From the NCBI GenBank assembly GCA_965229605.1, contig OZ245892.1, positions 930,001-994,000 of the forward strand: 64,000 bases of DNA, given 5' to 3'. A program made the translations under genes and the position numbers. Source of the DNA: G965229605 sp965229605 (GTDB taxonomy: Bacteria > Pseudomonadota > Alphaproteobacteria > CBDDJK01). Position 1 is the first letter of the stretch. Each line of letters starts with the position of its first letter. The notes beneath the pieces were generated by a model. It saw only the letters and a program-made list of their open reading frames with translations, had not been told where the DNA came from and did no database searches. Positions 8,802 to 15,689 of this stretch are shown here, piece by piece.

Positions 8802-8882
8802 TTATCCACGTTCAAGATAAGCCCTGATCCCTTCCAGACAGCGATGAAAATCGGGAAAGCTGGTCGCGATCATCTCGTCATG
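8802..8882 (-). pseudogene. aroA: Displaced original 3' end of aroA
   Basis: Read on the minus strand this encodes DEMIATSFPDFHRCLEGI followed by RAYLERG and a TAA stop. The first part is the same peptide found near the C-terminus of the intact aroA 1.94 kb away. It has no upstream aroA sequence of its own: the adjoining DNA is the 3' end of the desaturase gene. It is best explained as the original aroA end, cut off when the desaturase/regulator cassette inserted. The desaturase TGA stop lies inside this repeat. Confidence 0.75.
8814..8882. repeat. Left direct repeat of aroA-end cassette
   Basis: 69 bp, matching 10754-10822 with mismatches only at 8818, 8819, 8825 and 8865. The repeat unit is the last part of the aroA coding sequence. 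The differences suggest that one copy came in with the cassette from a related aroA rather than by exact target duplication. Confidence 0.85.
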
Positions 8883-9795
8883 TGTCGCCTTTCCGGTTTT
8901 GCCGGTTGGCAACGGTCCACATCGGGTGGGCCACAGGATCTTTGCGGCGCAGAAAAAACTGCCTGAACACATCCGTGTAAGAGCCGTAGGTGTAGCCGCC
9001 ATTGCGGCGCAGGAACTGGTCACGGCGACGATCAAACAAAGCGGGGAGCCTGTGCCAGACCACCTTCGGGTAGGCATGATGCACGGCGTGGTAATTGTTG
9101 TTGAGAAACAAAAGGGCGAGCGGTCCGCGTTCCTCGATGATAACGGAGCGGGCGGCGGCGCGTTCGTGGGCCTGATGCTCAAGAAAGGTGCGAATCTTCA
9201 ACAGCGACATGCCAAGATACGCCGAGATCATATAGTGCCAGAGCGACATATCGCAGACCAGGACAAGCCAGGCCGAAACAAGGGCGACGCCGAGGCCATG
9301 TTCCAGATAAGCTTGCCAGACCCGTCGATTGCCCTGCAGCAAGTGCTTCAGGTCCCCTGCGTAGAATGGGGCGAGCGAGATGACCGGGCCAACGACCATG
9401 CGCCCGAGCAAAGTGTTGTTGAATCGCGCGATGGCCTGGAGGGGTTCGGGTAATTTATGCCATATAATGCGATCCAGAAAATTGCTTTCGGGATCATCAT
9501 AGGGATCGGTCAGATTGGGATCGAAGTGATGCGCCAGATGGGTGTCTTTGAATCGCAGGTAGGGGATGAACAGCCCGAGGGCTGGAAAGACGGAGAGATC
9601 GCTGAGCCGGGCTGATTTGAACGGATGGCCGTGCAGCACCTCATGTTGCAAGGAGGAGTGCAGCGTGATCACAACGCCCAGCCCGAGGACGGTCAAGACG
9701 ACTGGCAAGTGCTGAGCGAAATAAGTGAGTGCTGCGAAGGCCGCATAGACGGTGATCAGCAATGCGATTGTTGGTGCCTCTTCGTGTATCTTCAT
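8878..9795 (-). CDS. Fatty acid desaturase family membrane protein
   Basis: Predicted di-iron membrane desaturase or hydroxylase, 305 residues. Three histidine boxes are present: HEVLHGH at 51-57, HLAHH at 86-90 and HAVHH at 236-240, spaced as in the FA_desaturase superfamily, with hydrophobic helices at about 8-48, 65-80, 130-145 and 165-200. A further H207-Q-A-H210 lies before the last box. The substrate (acyl lipid, carotenoid or other) cannot be told. It lies inside the aroA-end cassette, divergent from the regulator, sharing its promoter region. Its stop overlaps the left direct repeat. Confidence 0.85.
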   Translation of the reverse strand: MKIHEEAPTIALLITVYAAFAALTYFAQHLPVVLTVLGLGVVITLHSSLQHEVLHGHPFKSARLSDLSVFPALGLFIPYLRFKDTHLAHHFDPNLTDPYDDPESNFLDRIIWHKLPEPLQAIARFNNTLLGRMVVGPVISLAPFYAGDLKHLLQGNRRVWQAYLEHGLGVALVSAWLVLVCDMSLWHYMISAYLGMSLLKIRTFLEHQAHERAAARSVIIEERGPLALLFLNNNYHAVHHAYPKVVWHRLPALFDRRRDQFLRRNGGYTYGSYTDVFRQFFLRRKDPVAHPMWTVANRQNRKGDT

Positions 9796-9854
9796 GGAAA
9801 CCCTGCATATTGTGGCTTACAGGCGAAAATACTGAAGATCAGGCGGCCGTGCAA

Positions 9855-9905
9855 TTATGTATATTTATTGTATGTATGTATTTTTGTTGTATATATGTAT
9901 TTTTT
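9855..9905. repeat. TGTAT-rich low-complexity promoter stretch
   Basis: Very AT-rich run of TGTAT/TATGTAT words between the divergent desaturase and regulator genes, in clear contrast to the richer coding DNA on both sides. It probably holds the promoter elements for one or both genes and may bend or melt easily. It directly adjoins the palindrome at 9906-9939. Confidence 0.5.
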
Positions 9906-9939
9906 ATGTAAATACACAGTTGTTATTGTGTATTTACAT
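9906..9939. promoter_or_regulatory. Perfect 12-bp inverted repeat, likely operator
   Basis: ATGTAAATACAC and GTGTATTTACAT form perfect arms around a 10-bp spacer, ending 15 bp before the regulator start codon. Arm spacing of about two helical turns suits a dimeric helix-turn-helix protein. The probable ligand is the adjacent regulator, controlling itself and the desaturase. Confidence 0.65.
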
Positions 9940-9954
9940 TATATCGGAGGAAAC

Positions 9955-10752
9955 ATGGAGCGGCAAGAACTTGGTCAAGCCTTTCGAGAACGCTTTGCGC
10001 TGTTGCTCGCAGACTTTCGTGATGACATTCCTGGCTTCCTTCGGGCCGCAGGCATGGATCGCTCTGCCCTGTCACAGTTGCGCGACCCGGAGCATGATCG
10101 GCTGCCCCGGGCTGAAACCTTGCGGCGGATTGCGATGGCCACGGGTGTCTCGGTGGATTGGCTGCTGGCGCTGAGCAACGCGCGCACGGGCCGTCAGGAA
10201 TTGACTCAAAGCAGCGAATTGCTGGCAGAGGAAGGCCCAAACGGCACGTCTGTTTTATCCCGTTGGCATGCCGAGGCATCTGGCCACAAGCTCCGCTACG
10301 TCCCTGCGATGCTGCCCGACATGCTCAGCTTGTCCAACCAGGCGGACGGGGCTGAGGGCCAGGAAAAGGTGCTGAGCGGGTTTGACCTGGGCGCTATGGA
10401 CCTCGAAATCGCGATGCCGCAACAAAGGCTGGAGCTTTTGGCAGCCCGGTCGGGGCTCTGGCGTGGCGCGGATCTCGGCATTGTCCGGCGTCAGATCGCG
10501 CATATGGCCGAACTGTGTGACGCGCACTACCCGTCGCTGCGCCTGCATCTGTTCGACGGGCGGAAGAGTTTTTTTGCGCCCTACACGGTGTTTGGCCGGA
10601 TGCGGGCCGCAATCTATGTCGGGCAGGCCTATATCTCGGTCACAGGGGCTGAGGAGGTGCGTTTCTTTACGCAAAGCTTCGATCAACTGGTGCGCGAAGC
10701 CACCGTCACGCCGGACAAGCTGCCTGACTATTTGCGCTGTCTTCTGGGTTAG
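9955..10752 (+). CDS. XRE-like helix-turn-helix transcriptional regulator
   Basis: 265-residue DNA-binding protein. The chosen ATG at 9955 has CGGAGG five bases upstream; the reading frame is open further up but through AT-rich promoter DNA. Residues about 20-70 form an XRE/Cro-type helix-turn-helix: FLRAAGMDRSALSQL, then PRAETLRRIAMATGVSVDWLLAL. The remaining 190 residues are an unassigned domain, likely an effector or dimerisation domain. It is divergent from the desaturase and has a perfect palindrome directly upstream, so autoregulation and control of the desaturase are likely. Its last 47 bases overlap the 3' end of aroA on the other strand. Confidence 0.82.
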   Translation: MERQELGQAFRERFALLLADFRDDIPGFLRAAGMDRSALSQLRDPEHDRLPRAETLRRIAMATGVSVDWLLALSNARTGRQELTQSSELLAEEGPNGTSVLSRWHAEASGHKLRYVPAMLPDMLSLSNQADGAEGQEKVLSGFDLGAMDLEIAMPQQRLELLAARSGLWRGADLGIVRRQIAHMAELCDAHYPSLRLHLFDGRKSFFAPYTVFGRMRAAIYVGQAYISVTGAEEVRFFTQSFDQLVREATVTPDKLPDYLRCLLG

Positions 10753-12103
10753 AAAGACGAGCCCCGATCCCTTCCAGACAGCGATGAAAATCGGGAAAGC
10801 TGGTGGCGATCATCTCGTCATGATCAATGGTGACCGGTTTTGCCGAAGCCAGACCCATGACCAGGAAACTCATGGCAATACGATGATCCATTTCTGTTTT
10901 TACCAGACCGCCGCCTGTTTCAGCGTTGCTTCCCCCGTCAATTTCAATCCAGTCATCGCCAGTGCGCACCGTTACCCCATTGGCCAGCAATCCATTTTCG
11001 ATAGCCGCCAGTCGATCTGATTCCTTTACCCTGAGTTCCGACAGTCCTTCAAAGCGGCTGGTTCCCTCGGCAAAAGCGGCAGCAACTGACAGGATAGGAT
11101 ATTCATCAATCATATCTGCGGTATGTTCGGGGCCAAGTGTAATGGCGCGCAGCATCGGGGCAGCTTCAATGGTAAAATCGGCCACTTGCTCGCCGGTGCG
11201 GGTGCGGCGGTTGGTCATGGAGACACAAGCCCCCATCTGATCAAGGGCATTCAGCAATCCGCAGCGGGTTGGATTGATTCCAATATTTTTGATGTGAAGT
11301 TTTGAGCCGGGCACCAGCGAGGCGGCGACAATAAAAAAGGCGGCGGCTGAAAAATCGCCTGGAATATCAAACTCCTGCGCTTTCAGGTCGGTTGGCCCGT
11401 GCAGAGAAATACACTTGCCGGGTCCATCGGGGTTTGGGGCAATATCAAGCTGTGCGCCCATGCCGATCAAAAGACGTTCGGTATGATCACGGGTTGCGGT
11501 TGGTTCGATAATTTCGGTGCGCCCGAGGCTGTTCATGCCAGCCAGCAGGATGGCCGATTTTATCTGGGCCGAGGGTTTGGGAAGCTGATAGCGCACAGGC
11601 ATCAAGGGATAGGTGCCTTCCATCATCAGGGGCGGGAATTCTTCCTGACGCAGGGTAAATTGCGCCCCCATCTGGCCAAGCGGGTCGCTGATTCTGCGCA
11701 TGGGGCGGCGGTTCAAGGATTCATCGCCGCTTAAAAAGCAGCGCAGAGGATGCCCGGCCAAAAGCCCCATCAGCAAGCGCATCCCGGTCCCGGAATTGCC
11801 CATATCCAGAATTTCTGCGGGTTCACTTAACCCATGCGCTCCGCGCCCGGCGACATGCCAGACTCCACTGCTGTCTTTGGTGATATCTACTCCCAGTGCC
11901 CGCAAGGCCCGGGCCGTCGCCAGCACGTCATGGCCTTCCAGCAAGCCCGAGATATGGCTTTGTCCGGTTGCGACAGCCGCCATCATCAAGCTGCGATGGG
12001 AAATAGATTTATCGCCGGGGACCTGAATTGTTCCTTGCAGGCCGGGTAAATCTTTTTGAAAACTGGTCACTTTTGTCATAGGTTTAGTGATTGCGTTATT
12101 CAT
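10706..12103 (-). CDS. aroA: 3-phosphoshikimate 1-carboxyvinyltransferase (EPSP synthase)
   Basis: Sixth step of the shikimate pathway: transfers enolpyruvyl from PEP to shikimate 3-phosphate. 465 residues. Conserved parts: VPGDKSISHRS (28-38), MGNSGTGMRLLMG, DESLNRRPM, KPSAQIKSA, the LRVKESDRL motif and MDHRIAMSF. These fit a complete enzyme. The C-terminus is odd: after EMIATSFPDFHRCLEGI the usual end is replaced by GARLSNPEDSANSQAACPA, encoded by the antisense strand of the inserted regulator gene. The original end (RAYLERG) is stranded at 8802-8822. The core is intact, so the enzyme is probably functional. Confidence 0.95.
   Translation of the reverse strand: MNNAITKPMTKVTSFQKDLPGLQGTIQVPGDKSISHRSLMMAAVATGQSHISGLLEGHDVLATARALRALGVDITKDSSGVWHVAGRGAHGLSEPAEILDMGNSGTGMRLLMGLLAGHPLRCFLSGDESLNRRPMRRISDPLGQMGAQFTLRQEEFPPLMMEGTYPLMPVRYQLPKPSAQIKSAILLAGMNSLGRTEIIEPTATRDHTERLLIGMGAQLDIAPNPDGPGKCISLHGPTDLKAQEFDIPGDFSAAAFFIVAASLVPGSKLHIKNIGINPTRCGLLNALDQMGACVSMTNRRTRTGEQVADFTIEAAPMLRAITLGPEHTADMIDEYPILSVAAAFAEGTSRFEGLSELRVKESDRLAAIENGLLANGVTVRTGDDWIEIDGGSNAETGGGLVKTEMDHRIAMSFLVMGLASAKPVTIDHDEMIATSFPDFHRCLEGIGARLSNPEDSANSQAACPA
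10754..10822. repeat. Right direct repeat of aroA-end cassette
   Basis: Partner of the repeat at 8814-8882, 65 of 69 positions the same, 1940 bp away. It is part of the present aroA coding sequence. Left of it the aroA frame runs on into the regulator gene for 16 further codons before a stop. Confidence 0.85.
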
Positions 12104-12193
12104 CTGGAAAATGCAATCATCTTTAGCGTTTTCATTTTCTTTGGCATGATTATTGAGGCGATATATTCTCTATTCTATTTTATAGGCCCGATA

Positions 12194-13072
12194 ATGCCCG
12201 TTCCTTTCTTTATTGCTGAAATCTCCAGTAATCATGTCACAACAAGTGAAGGGCCTGATTTATCGCGTGCGCTTAAACTTGTCGAGGCCGCAGCCGCTTG
12301 CGGCGCAGATAGCGTCAAGGTCCAGCTTTTTTCCATAGACAAGCTTTTTGCGCCTGAGATTGTTGCCAATAGCCCGGTTCATCAGGAGCGGCGCAACTGG
12401 GAATTACCAGCCGATTTTTTGCCTGATTTATATAGACGCGCGCATGAGCTGGGCCTGCAATTCGGGGTTACGCCTTTTGATCTGGATTCTCTTGCCCAGG
12501 CTCTGCCCTGGTGTGACTTTTTAAAAATAGCCTCTTACGAGATGGGCTGGCCGGATTTGCTGAAAGCCTGCGCGCAATCGGGCAAGCCAACGGTGTTATC
12601 AACCGGCATGACCTATTTGCGCGAAGTGCGTGCGGCTGTGCGTTTATATCAGGCCGAAAGCGGGGCCGGGCCTTTAACGCTTTTGCATTGTGTGTCGGCC
12701 TATCCAACGCCGGTTGCAGCCGCCAATCTTCTGGCGATTGACAAGATGCGGCGGTCTTTAGGGCTTCCGTGTGGCTGGTCCGACCATAGCCATGATCCGG
12801 CGGTTATTCTGGCAGCCGCCTTGCGTCATCAGGCCGCGATGATCGAGTTCCATTTTGATCTCGATGAAAGCGGGGTCGAGTTTGCGCCCGGACATTGCTG
12901 GCTGCCGGGCGAAATAAAGCCTTTGATTGATCTGGTGCGCCAGGCCATGGAGGCAAGCGGCGACGGGATTAAACGTCCGCAACCTTGCGAGATGGCAGAG
13001 CGTGACTGGCGGGCTGACCCGGAAGATGGTCTGCGCCCTCTTAAAAAGACCCGCAAAAAAGCCCGGCTATAG
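12194..13072 (+). CDS. NeuB-family nonulosonate (sialic acid-type) synthase, short form
   Basis: Predicted PEP-dependent condensing enzyme that makes a nine-carbon 2-keto acid sugar. 292 residues from the ATG at 12194, where family homology begins (PFFIAEISSNH); the open frame runs to 12056 but through non-conserved hydrophobic codons that overlap the aroA start. Visible family features: SVKVQLFSIDKLFAPE, FDLDSLAQALPWCDFLKIAS, STGMTYLREVR, HCVSAYPTP and GWSDHSHDPA. NeuB/PseI proteins usually have about 340 residues with a C-terminal SAF (antifreeze-like) domain; here that domain is missing. It lies 5 bp before the fusion gene and surely forms an operon with it. Confidence 0.82.
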   Translation: MPVPFFIAEISSNHVTTSEGPDLSRALKLVEAAAACGADSVKVQLFSIDKLFAPEIVANSPVHQERRNWELPADFLPDLYRRAHELGLQFGVTPFDLDSLAQALPWCDFLKIASYEMGWPDLLKACAQSGKPTVLSTGMTYLREVRAAVRLYQAESGAGPLTLLHCVSAYPTPVAAANLLAIDKMRRSLGLPCGWSDHSHDPAVILAAALRHQAAMIEFHFDLDESGVEFAPGHCWLPGEIKPLIDLVRQAMEASGDGIKRPQPCEMAERDWRADPEDGLRPLKKTRKKARL

Positions 13073-13077
13073 CACAT

Positions 13078-14952
13078 ATGATAAAAAACCGCCCCCCTGC
13101 ATCCCGTTCTGGTCAAACGCTGGTGGCTGTCCAGGCCCGTATGGGGTCCAGCCGCTATCCTGGAAAAATGCTGCAAAATCTTGCTGGAAAGCCGGTGCTT
13201 TACCATTGCCTCTATCGGTTAAAAACGCTTCCGGCCTCTTGTAAACTGGTTCTTTTGACCTCAAATCGCCCGCAGGATGATGCGCTGGTGCAACTGGCAG
13301 AGCAAATGTCAATCGAATCAATTCGTGGCGATGAGCAGGATGTTCTCTCCCGCTTTATCACGGCGATGAAACAATTTCCTGCCGATTATCTGGTGCGCGT
13401 GTGCGGCGATTGTCCGCTGGTTGACCCCTGGCTGATCGAACAGATGATTGCCGCATTGAAAACCGGTCAGGCTGATATGATCCGCGCTGTTAAAGGGAAA
13501 GAATGGGCGGATTGTGGCATTGACCCGATCAGTGCGTCAGCTTTCTGGCGGCTGGTTGATATTGCGGCAGCCGACCCGGAAGCTGGCAAGATTATCAAAG
13601 AACATGTGACCGGCTATCTTGACCTTGAAAAGCCGGACTGGCTAAAGCGTGCGCCGCTTTCATTACCAGAGAAGCGGCGATTGCCCGGGCTTTCTTCTTC
13701 GACCCGGCTTTCGATTGATACGCCTGCCGATTTATCCTTTATCCAGGCCCTTTATGAGCGAAGTGCAGCCGCACCGGGGCAGCTTTTGATGATGGAGGCT
13801 CTGGCACTTTTGCGCAAAGACCCCGGACTTTTAGACATCAACCGCCATATTCAGCAGAAGAAAGCCGCCGCAGTCACCTATCGTGTTTTGATGGTCACCG
13901 AAGGTGGTAAAAAACTTGGGCTTGGTCATATCAAACGCAGCCTGATCTTGGGGCAATATCTGCGCGATCATTTAGGCGTTGGAGTCACCATGGCGGTCAA
14001 TGCTGCAGCCCGAAAATTGGTGAAAGAGTCCGGTTTTCCTGTCCTTAACCTGCCAGCCCCCGGCAAGCGCAGTCGCTTTTTATATGACTGGCTGGCGAGG
14101 CCGGAGACCCTTTGTGACGGGATTATTTTTGACCTGTTTGAAGGACAGACTCGTTTAAGCGATTTTCCACCTGCCAGCAAACGAGCAGGGGGGAACCGCC
14201 CACTGATTGCCCTGATTGATGATGGCAGCAGCCGTAATCTCGATGCTGATCTCAGCTTTCTGCCCCCCCATGCGGCAACACCGCAAGCTGGTGCGCATAC
14301 AAATATTCTCCAAGGCTGGGAATGGATGGTGCTTCCGGCCTGTTTTAACCGAACCCCTGAACCTGCAAAGCCTGAGAAAAACACCGGAAAGAATATCCTG
14401 ATCGCCCTTGGCGGCAGCGACCCGGAAGGACGGATGCTTAAAATCCTGGATTATTTTCTGGCGTTAAGCAGTGCCGCGACCGCACAACTCTCCTGCCGGA
14501 TTATTCTGGGCCCAGCAATCGGACAAACCGCCCGCAGCTTGATTTATAGCCGGATGAACGCGCATAAAAGCTGGCTGATAATCGAGGATTCCCCCCCCTC
14601 AATCGCCCCTTTTTTGCACTGGGCAGACCTGCTGATCTGCCGCTATGGAATCACGCTTTATGAAGGGCTGGCCTTTGGTTGCTCGATTGCATCCTTCCCC
14701 GGAAATAGCCAAGATATAGTCCACTTCAACAAACTTGCACAGGATAAGTGGATAAAACCCCTGCCAGAAGATTATTTTTCGGACGATTATTTTTCAGATG
14801 ATGGTTTTGATTTAGGCCACGATAAAAAACTTCTATCCTTGCTCAACACCCCGCCCCATTCACCGCATCCCCTGACCAAAGAACAAGGTGGCACCCGCCT
14901 CACCGAACGCATATATAAAAGTTTAGAACAAAGACAGCAATCGGAGTTATGA
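13078..14952 (+). CDS. Fusion of SpsF/PseF-type cytidylyltransferase and PseG-like domain
   Basis: 624-residue protein with two catalytic units. Residues about 13-250: nucleotidyltransferase with VAVQARMGSSRYPGKML (NTP-binding loop), LTSNRPQDDAL, IRGDEQDVLSRF and RVCGDCPLVDPWLIE, as in SpsF and CMP-sugar synthetases. Residues about 265-600: a GT-B-like fold resembling PseG UDP-sugar hydrolase, with VTEGGKKLGLGHIKRSL, LIDDGSS, IALGGSDPEG and CRYGITLYEGLAFG. Together with the preceding synthase this suggests activation of a nonulosonic or similar surface sugar. A CMP-transferase/PseG fusion is uncommon; the aminotransferase, dehydratase and acetyltransferase steps are not nearby. Acceptor and exact sugar unknown. 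Confidence 0.8.
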   Translation: MIKNRPPASRSGQTLVAVQARMGSSRYPGKMLQNLAGKPVLYHCLYRLKTLPASCKLVLLTSNRPQDDALVQLAEQMSIESIRGDEQDVLSRFITAMKQFPADYLVRVCGDCPLVDPWLIEQMIAALKTGQADMIRAVKGKEWADCGIDPISASAFWRLVDIAAADPEAGKIIKEHVTGYLDLEKPDWLKRAPLSLPEKRRLPGLSSSTRLSIDTPADLSFIQALYERSAAAPGQLLMMEALALLRKDPGLLDINRHIQQKKAAAVTYRVLMVTEGGKKLGLGHIKRSLILGQYLRDHLGVGVTMAVNAAARKLVKESGFPVLNLPAPGKRSRFLYDWLARPETLCDGIIFDLFEGQTRLSDFPPASKRAGGNRPLIALIDDGSSRNLDADLSFLPPHAATPQAGAHTNILQGWEWMVLPACFNRTPEPAKPEKNTGKNILIALGGSDPEGRMLKILDYFLALSSAATAQLSCRIILGPAIGQTARSLIYSRMNAHKSWLIIEDSPPSIAPFLHWADLLICRYGITLYEGLAFGCSIASFPGNSQDIVHFNKLAQDKWIKPLPEDYFSDDYFSDDGFDLGHDKKLLSLLNTPPHSPHPLTKEQGGTRLTERIYKSLEQRQQSEL

Positions 14953-14992
14953 GGATAATTGTGGTTATTAAAACTACTTATAAAAGTTGTTT

Positions 14993-15589
14993 TTATCTGC
15001 CAGAAGCCATTGGAGCATAACCTGCTTTTTTAGTTTGCTCACTCAGATGATTCAGTCTGTCGTATTCAGGTTGATCTTTTTCACATCCATATTCTATCAT
15101 CAAGCTATAAATTTCAAGCAGTTCGCCAAAAATATCACTATCATTAGAAACAATAATAGTCTGCATGAAATTTAGAATTTCGTTATAATCGTCATCAGAC
15201 ACAATTTCATTTTTTTGAATCATTTCAAGATATTTAGATAAACCCTTTACTTTTCCATATTTGGCGTGAATTAAACTTGCAATTTTTGGCGGCATATCAC
15301 TGATCATATGATGATAAGAGTTTAAAATTGGTGATTGCAATAAAATATAAAAACGCTTTAACTGCTGCTTATCTATATCGGCTTTCATATTTTTATAGTT
15401 CGCCACAATTACATTGAAAATGTAATTCAAATCGGAATACAGCACCACCATGTTACCTTTGATTTTTATCTTTCGAAGCCTGTCATCTCGCCTACGATTT
15501 AAATAGTCGCTGAGTTGAACTCCAAGCAAGGTTAATGCTCCCCCCAGCAGGATGCTAAGAAAATTTTCCCAAAATTCTAAGCCATTCAT
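14993..15589 (-). CDS. Hypothetical membrane-anchored protein
   Basis: 198 residues, not recognised. The N-terminus has one hydrophobic helix (FLSILLGGALTLLGVQL, about 10-26) followed by a basic stretch (NRRRDDRLRKIKIKG), which predicts an N-out/C-in anchor with a mostly helical cytoplasmic part of about 170 residues. AGGTGAT precedes the ATG. The gene is clearly more AT-rich than its neighbours and stands alone between the nonulosonate locus and an oxidoreductase, facing leftwards, which hints at recent acquisition. No function proposed. Confidence 0.7.
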   Translation of the reverse strand: MNGLEFWENFLSILLGGALTLLGVQLSDYLNRRRDDRLRKIKIKGNMVVLYSDLNYIFNVIVANYKNMKADIDKQQLKRFYILLQSPILNSYHHMISDMPPKIASLIHAKYGKVKGLSKYLEMIQKNEIVSDDDYNEILNFMQTIIVSNDSDIFGELLEIYSLMIEYGCEKDQPEYDRLNHLSEQTKKAGYAPMASGR

Positions 15590-15689
15590 TTTATCACCTG
15601 TAGTTCTTAAATAACAAAGCTATAAAATTTTACTATATCTATGAGATATAAATGTCAAAATTAAAATTCAAATCATATAAAACTTTTTG

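Larger units (their letters stand above)
8814..10822. mobile_element. Putative integrated cassette in the 3' end of aroA
   Basis: Two direct repeats of 69 bp (8814-8882 and 10754-10822, 65 identical positions) are copies of the aroA 3' end and bracket exactly a desaturase gene and a divergent regulator gene. The coding part of the cassette looks richer in G+C than the neighbours and has an AT-rich divergent promoter. The outer copy has lost its gene, and the inner copy completes aroA with a new C-terminus. This is the arrangement expected after site-specific or homologous insertion at a conserved gene end. No integrase or transposase is inside, so the element is non-autonomous or a remnant. 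Confidence 0.6.

Noticed and set aside
8802..9182. 126-codon minus-strand frame ending in RAYLERG as a separate gene
   Set aside because: Most of it is out of frame within the desaturase gene; only the last part is meaningful, as the displaced aroA end.
9625..9954. N-terminal extension of the helix-turn-helix regulator to 9625
   Set aside because: It would overlap the divergent desaturase gene and code through the AT-rich promoter; ATG 9955 has a proper ribosome site.
10255..10686. 143-codon minus-strand frame inside the regulator gene
   Set aside because: Antisense to a gene with a clear helix-turn-helix; no motif of its own.
12056..12193. N-terminal hydrophobic extension of the NeuB-like synthase
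   Set aside because: It overlaps the aroA start and precedes the conserved FFIAEISSNH start of the family; ATG 12194 fits better.
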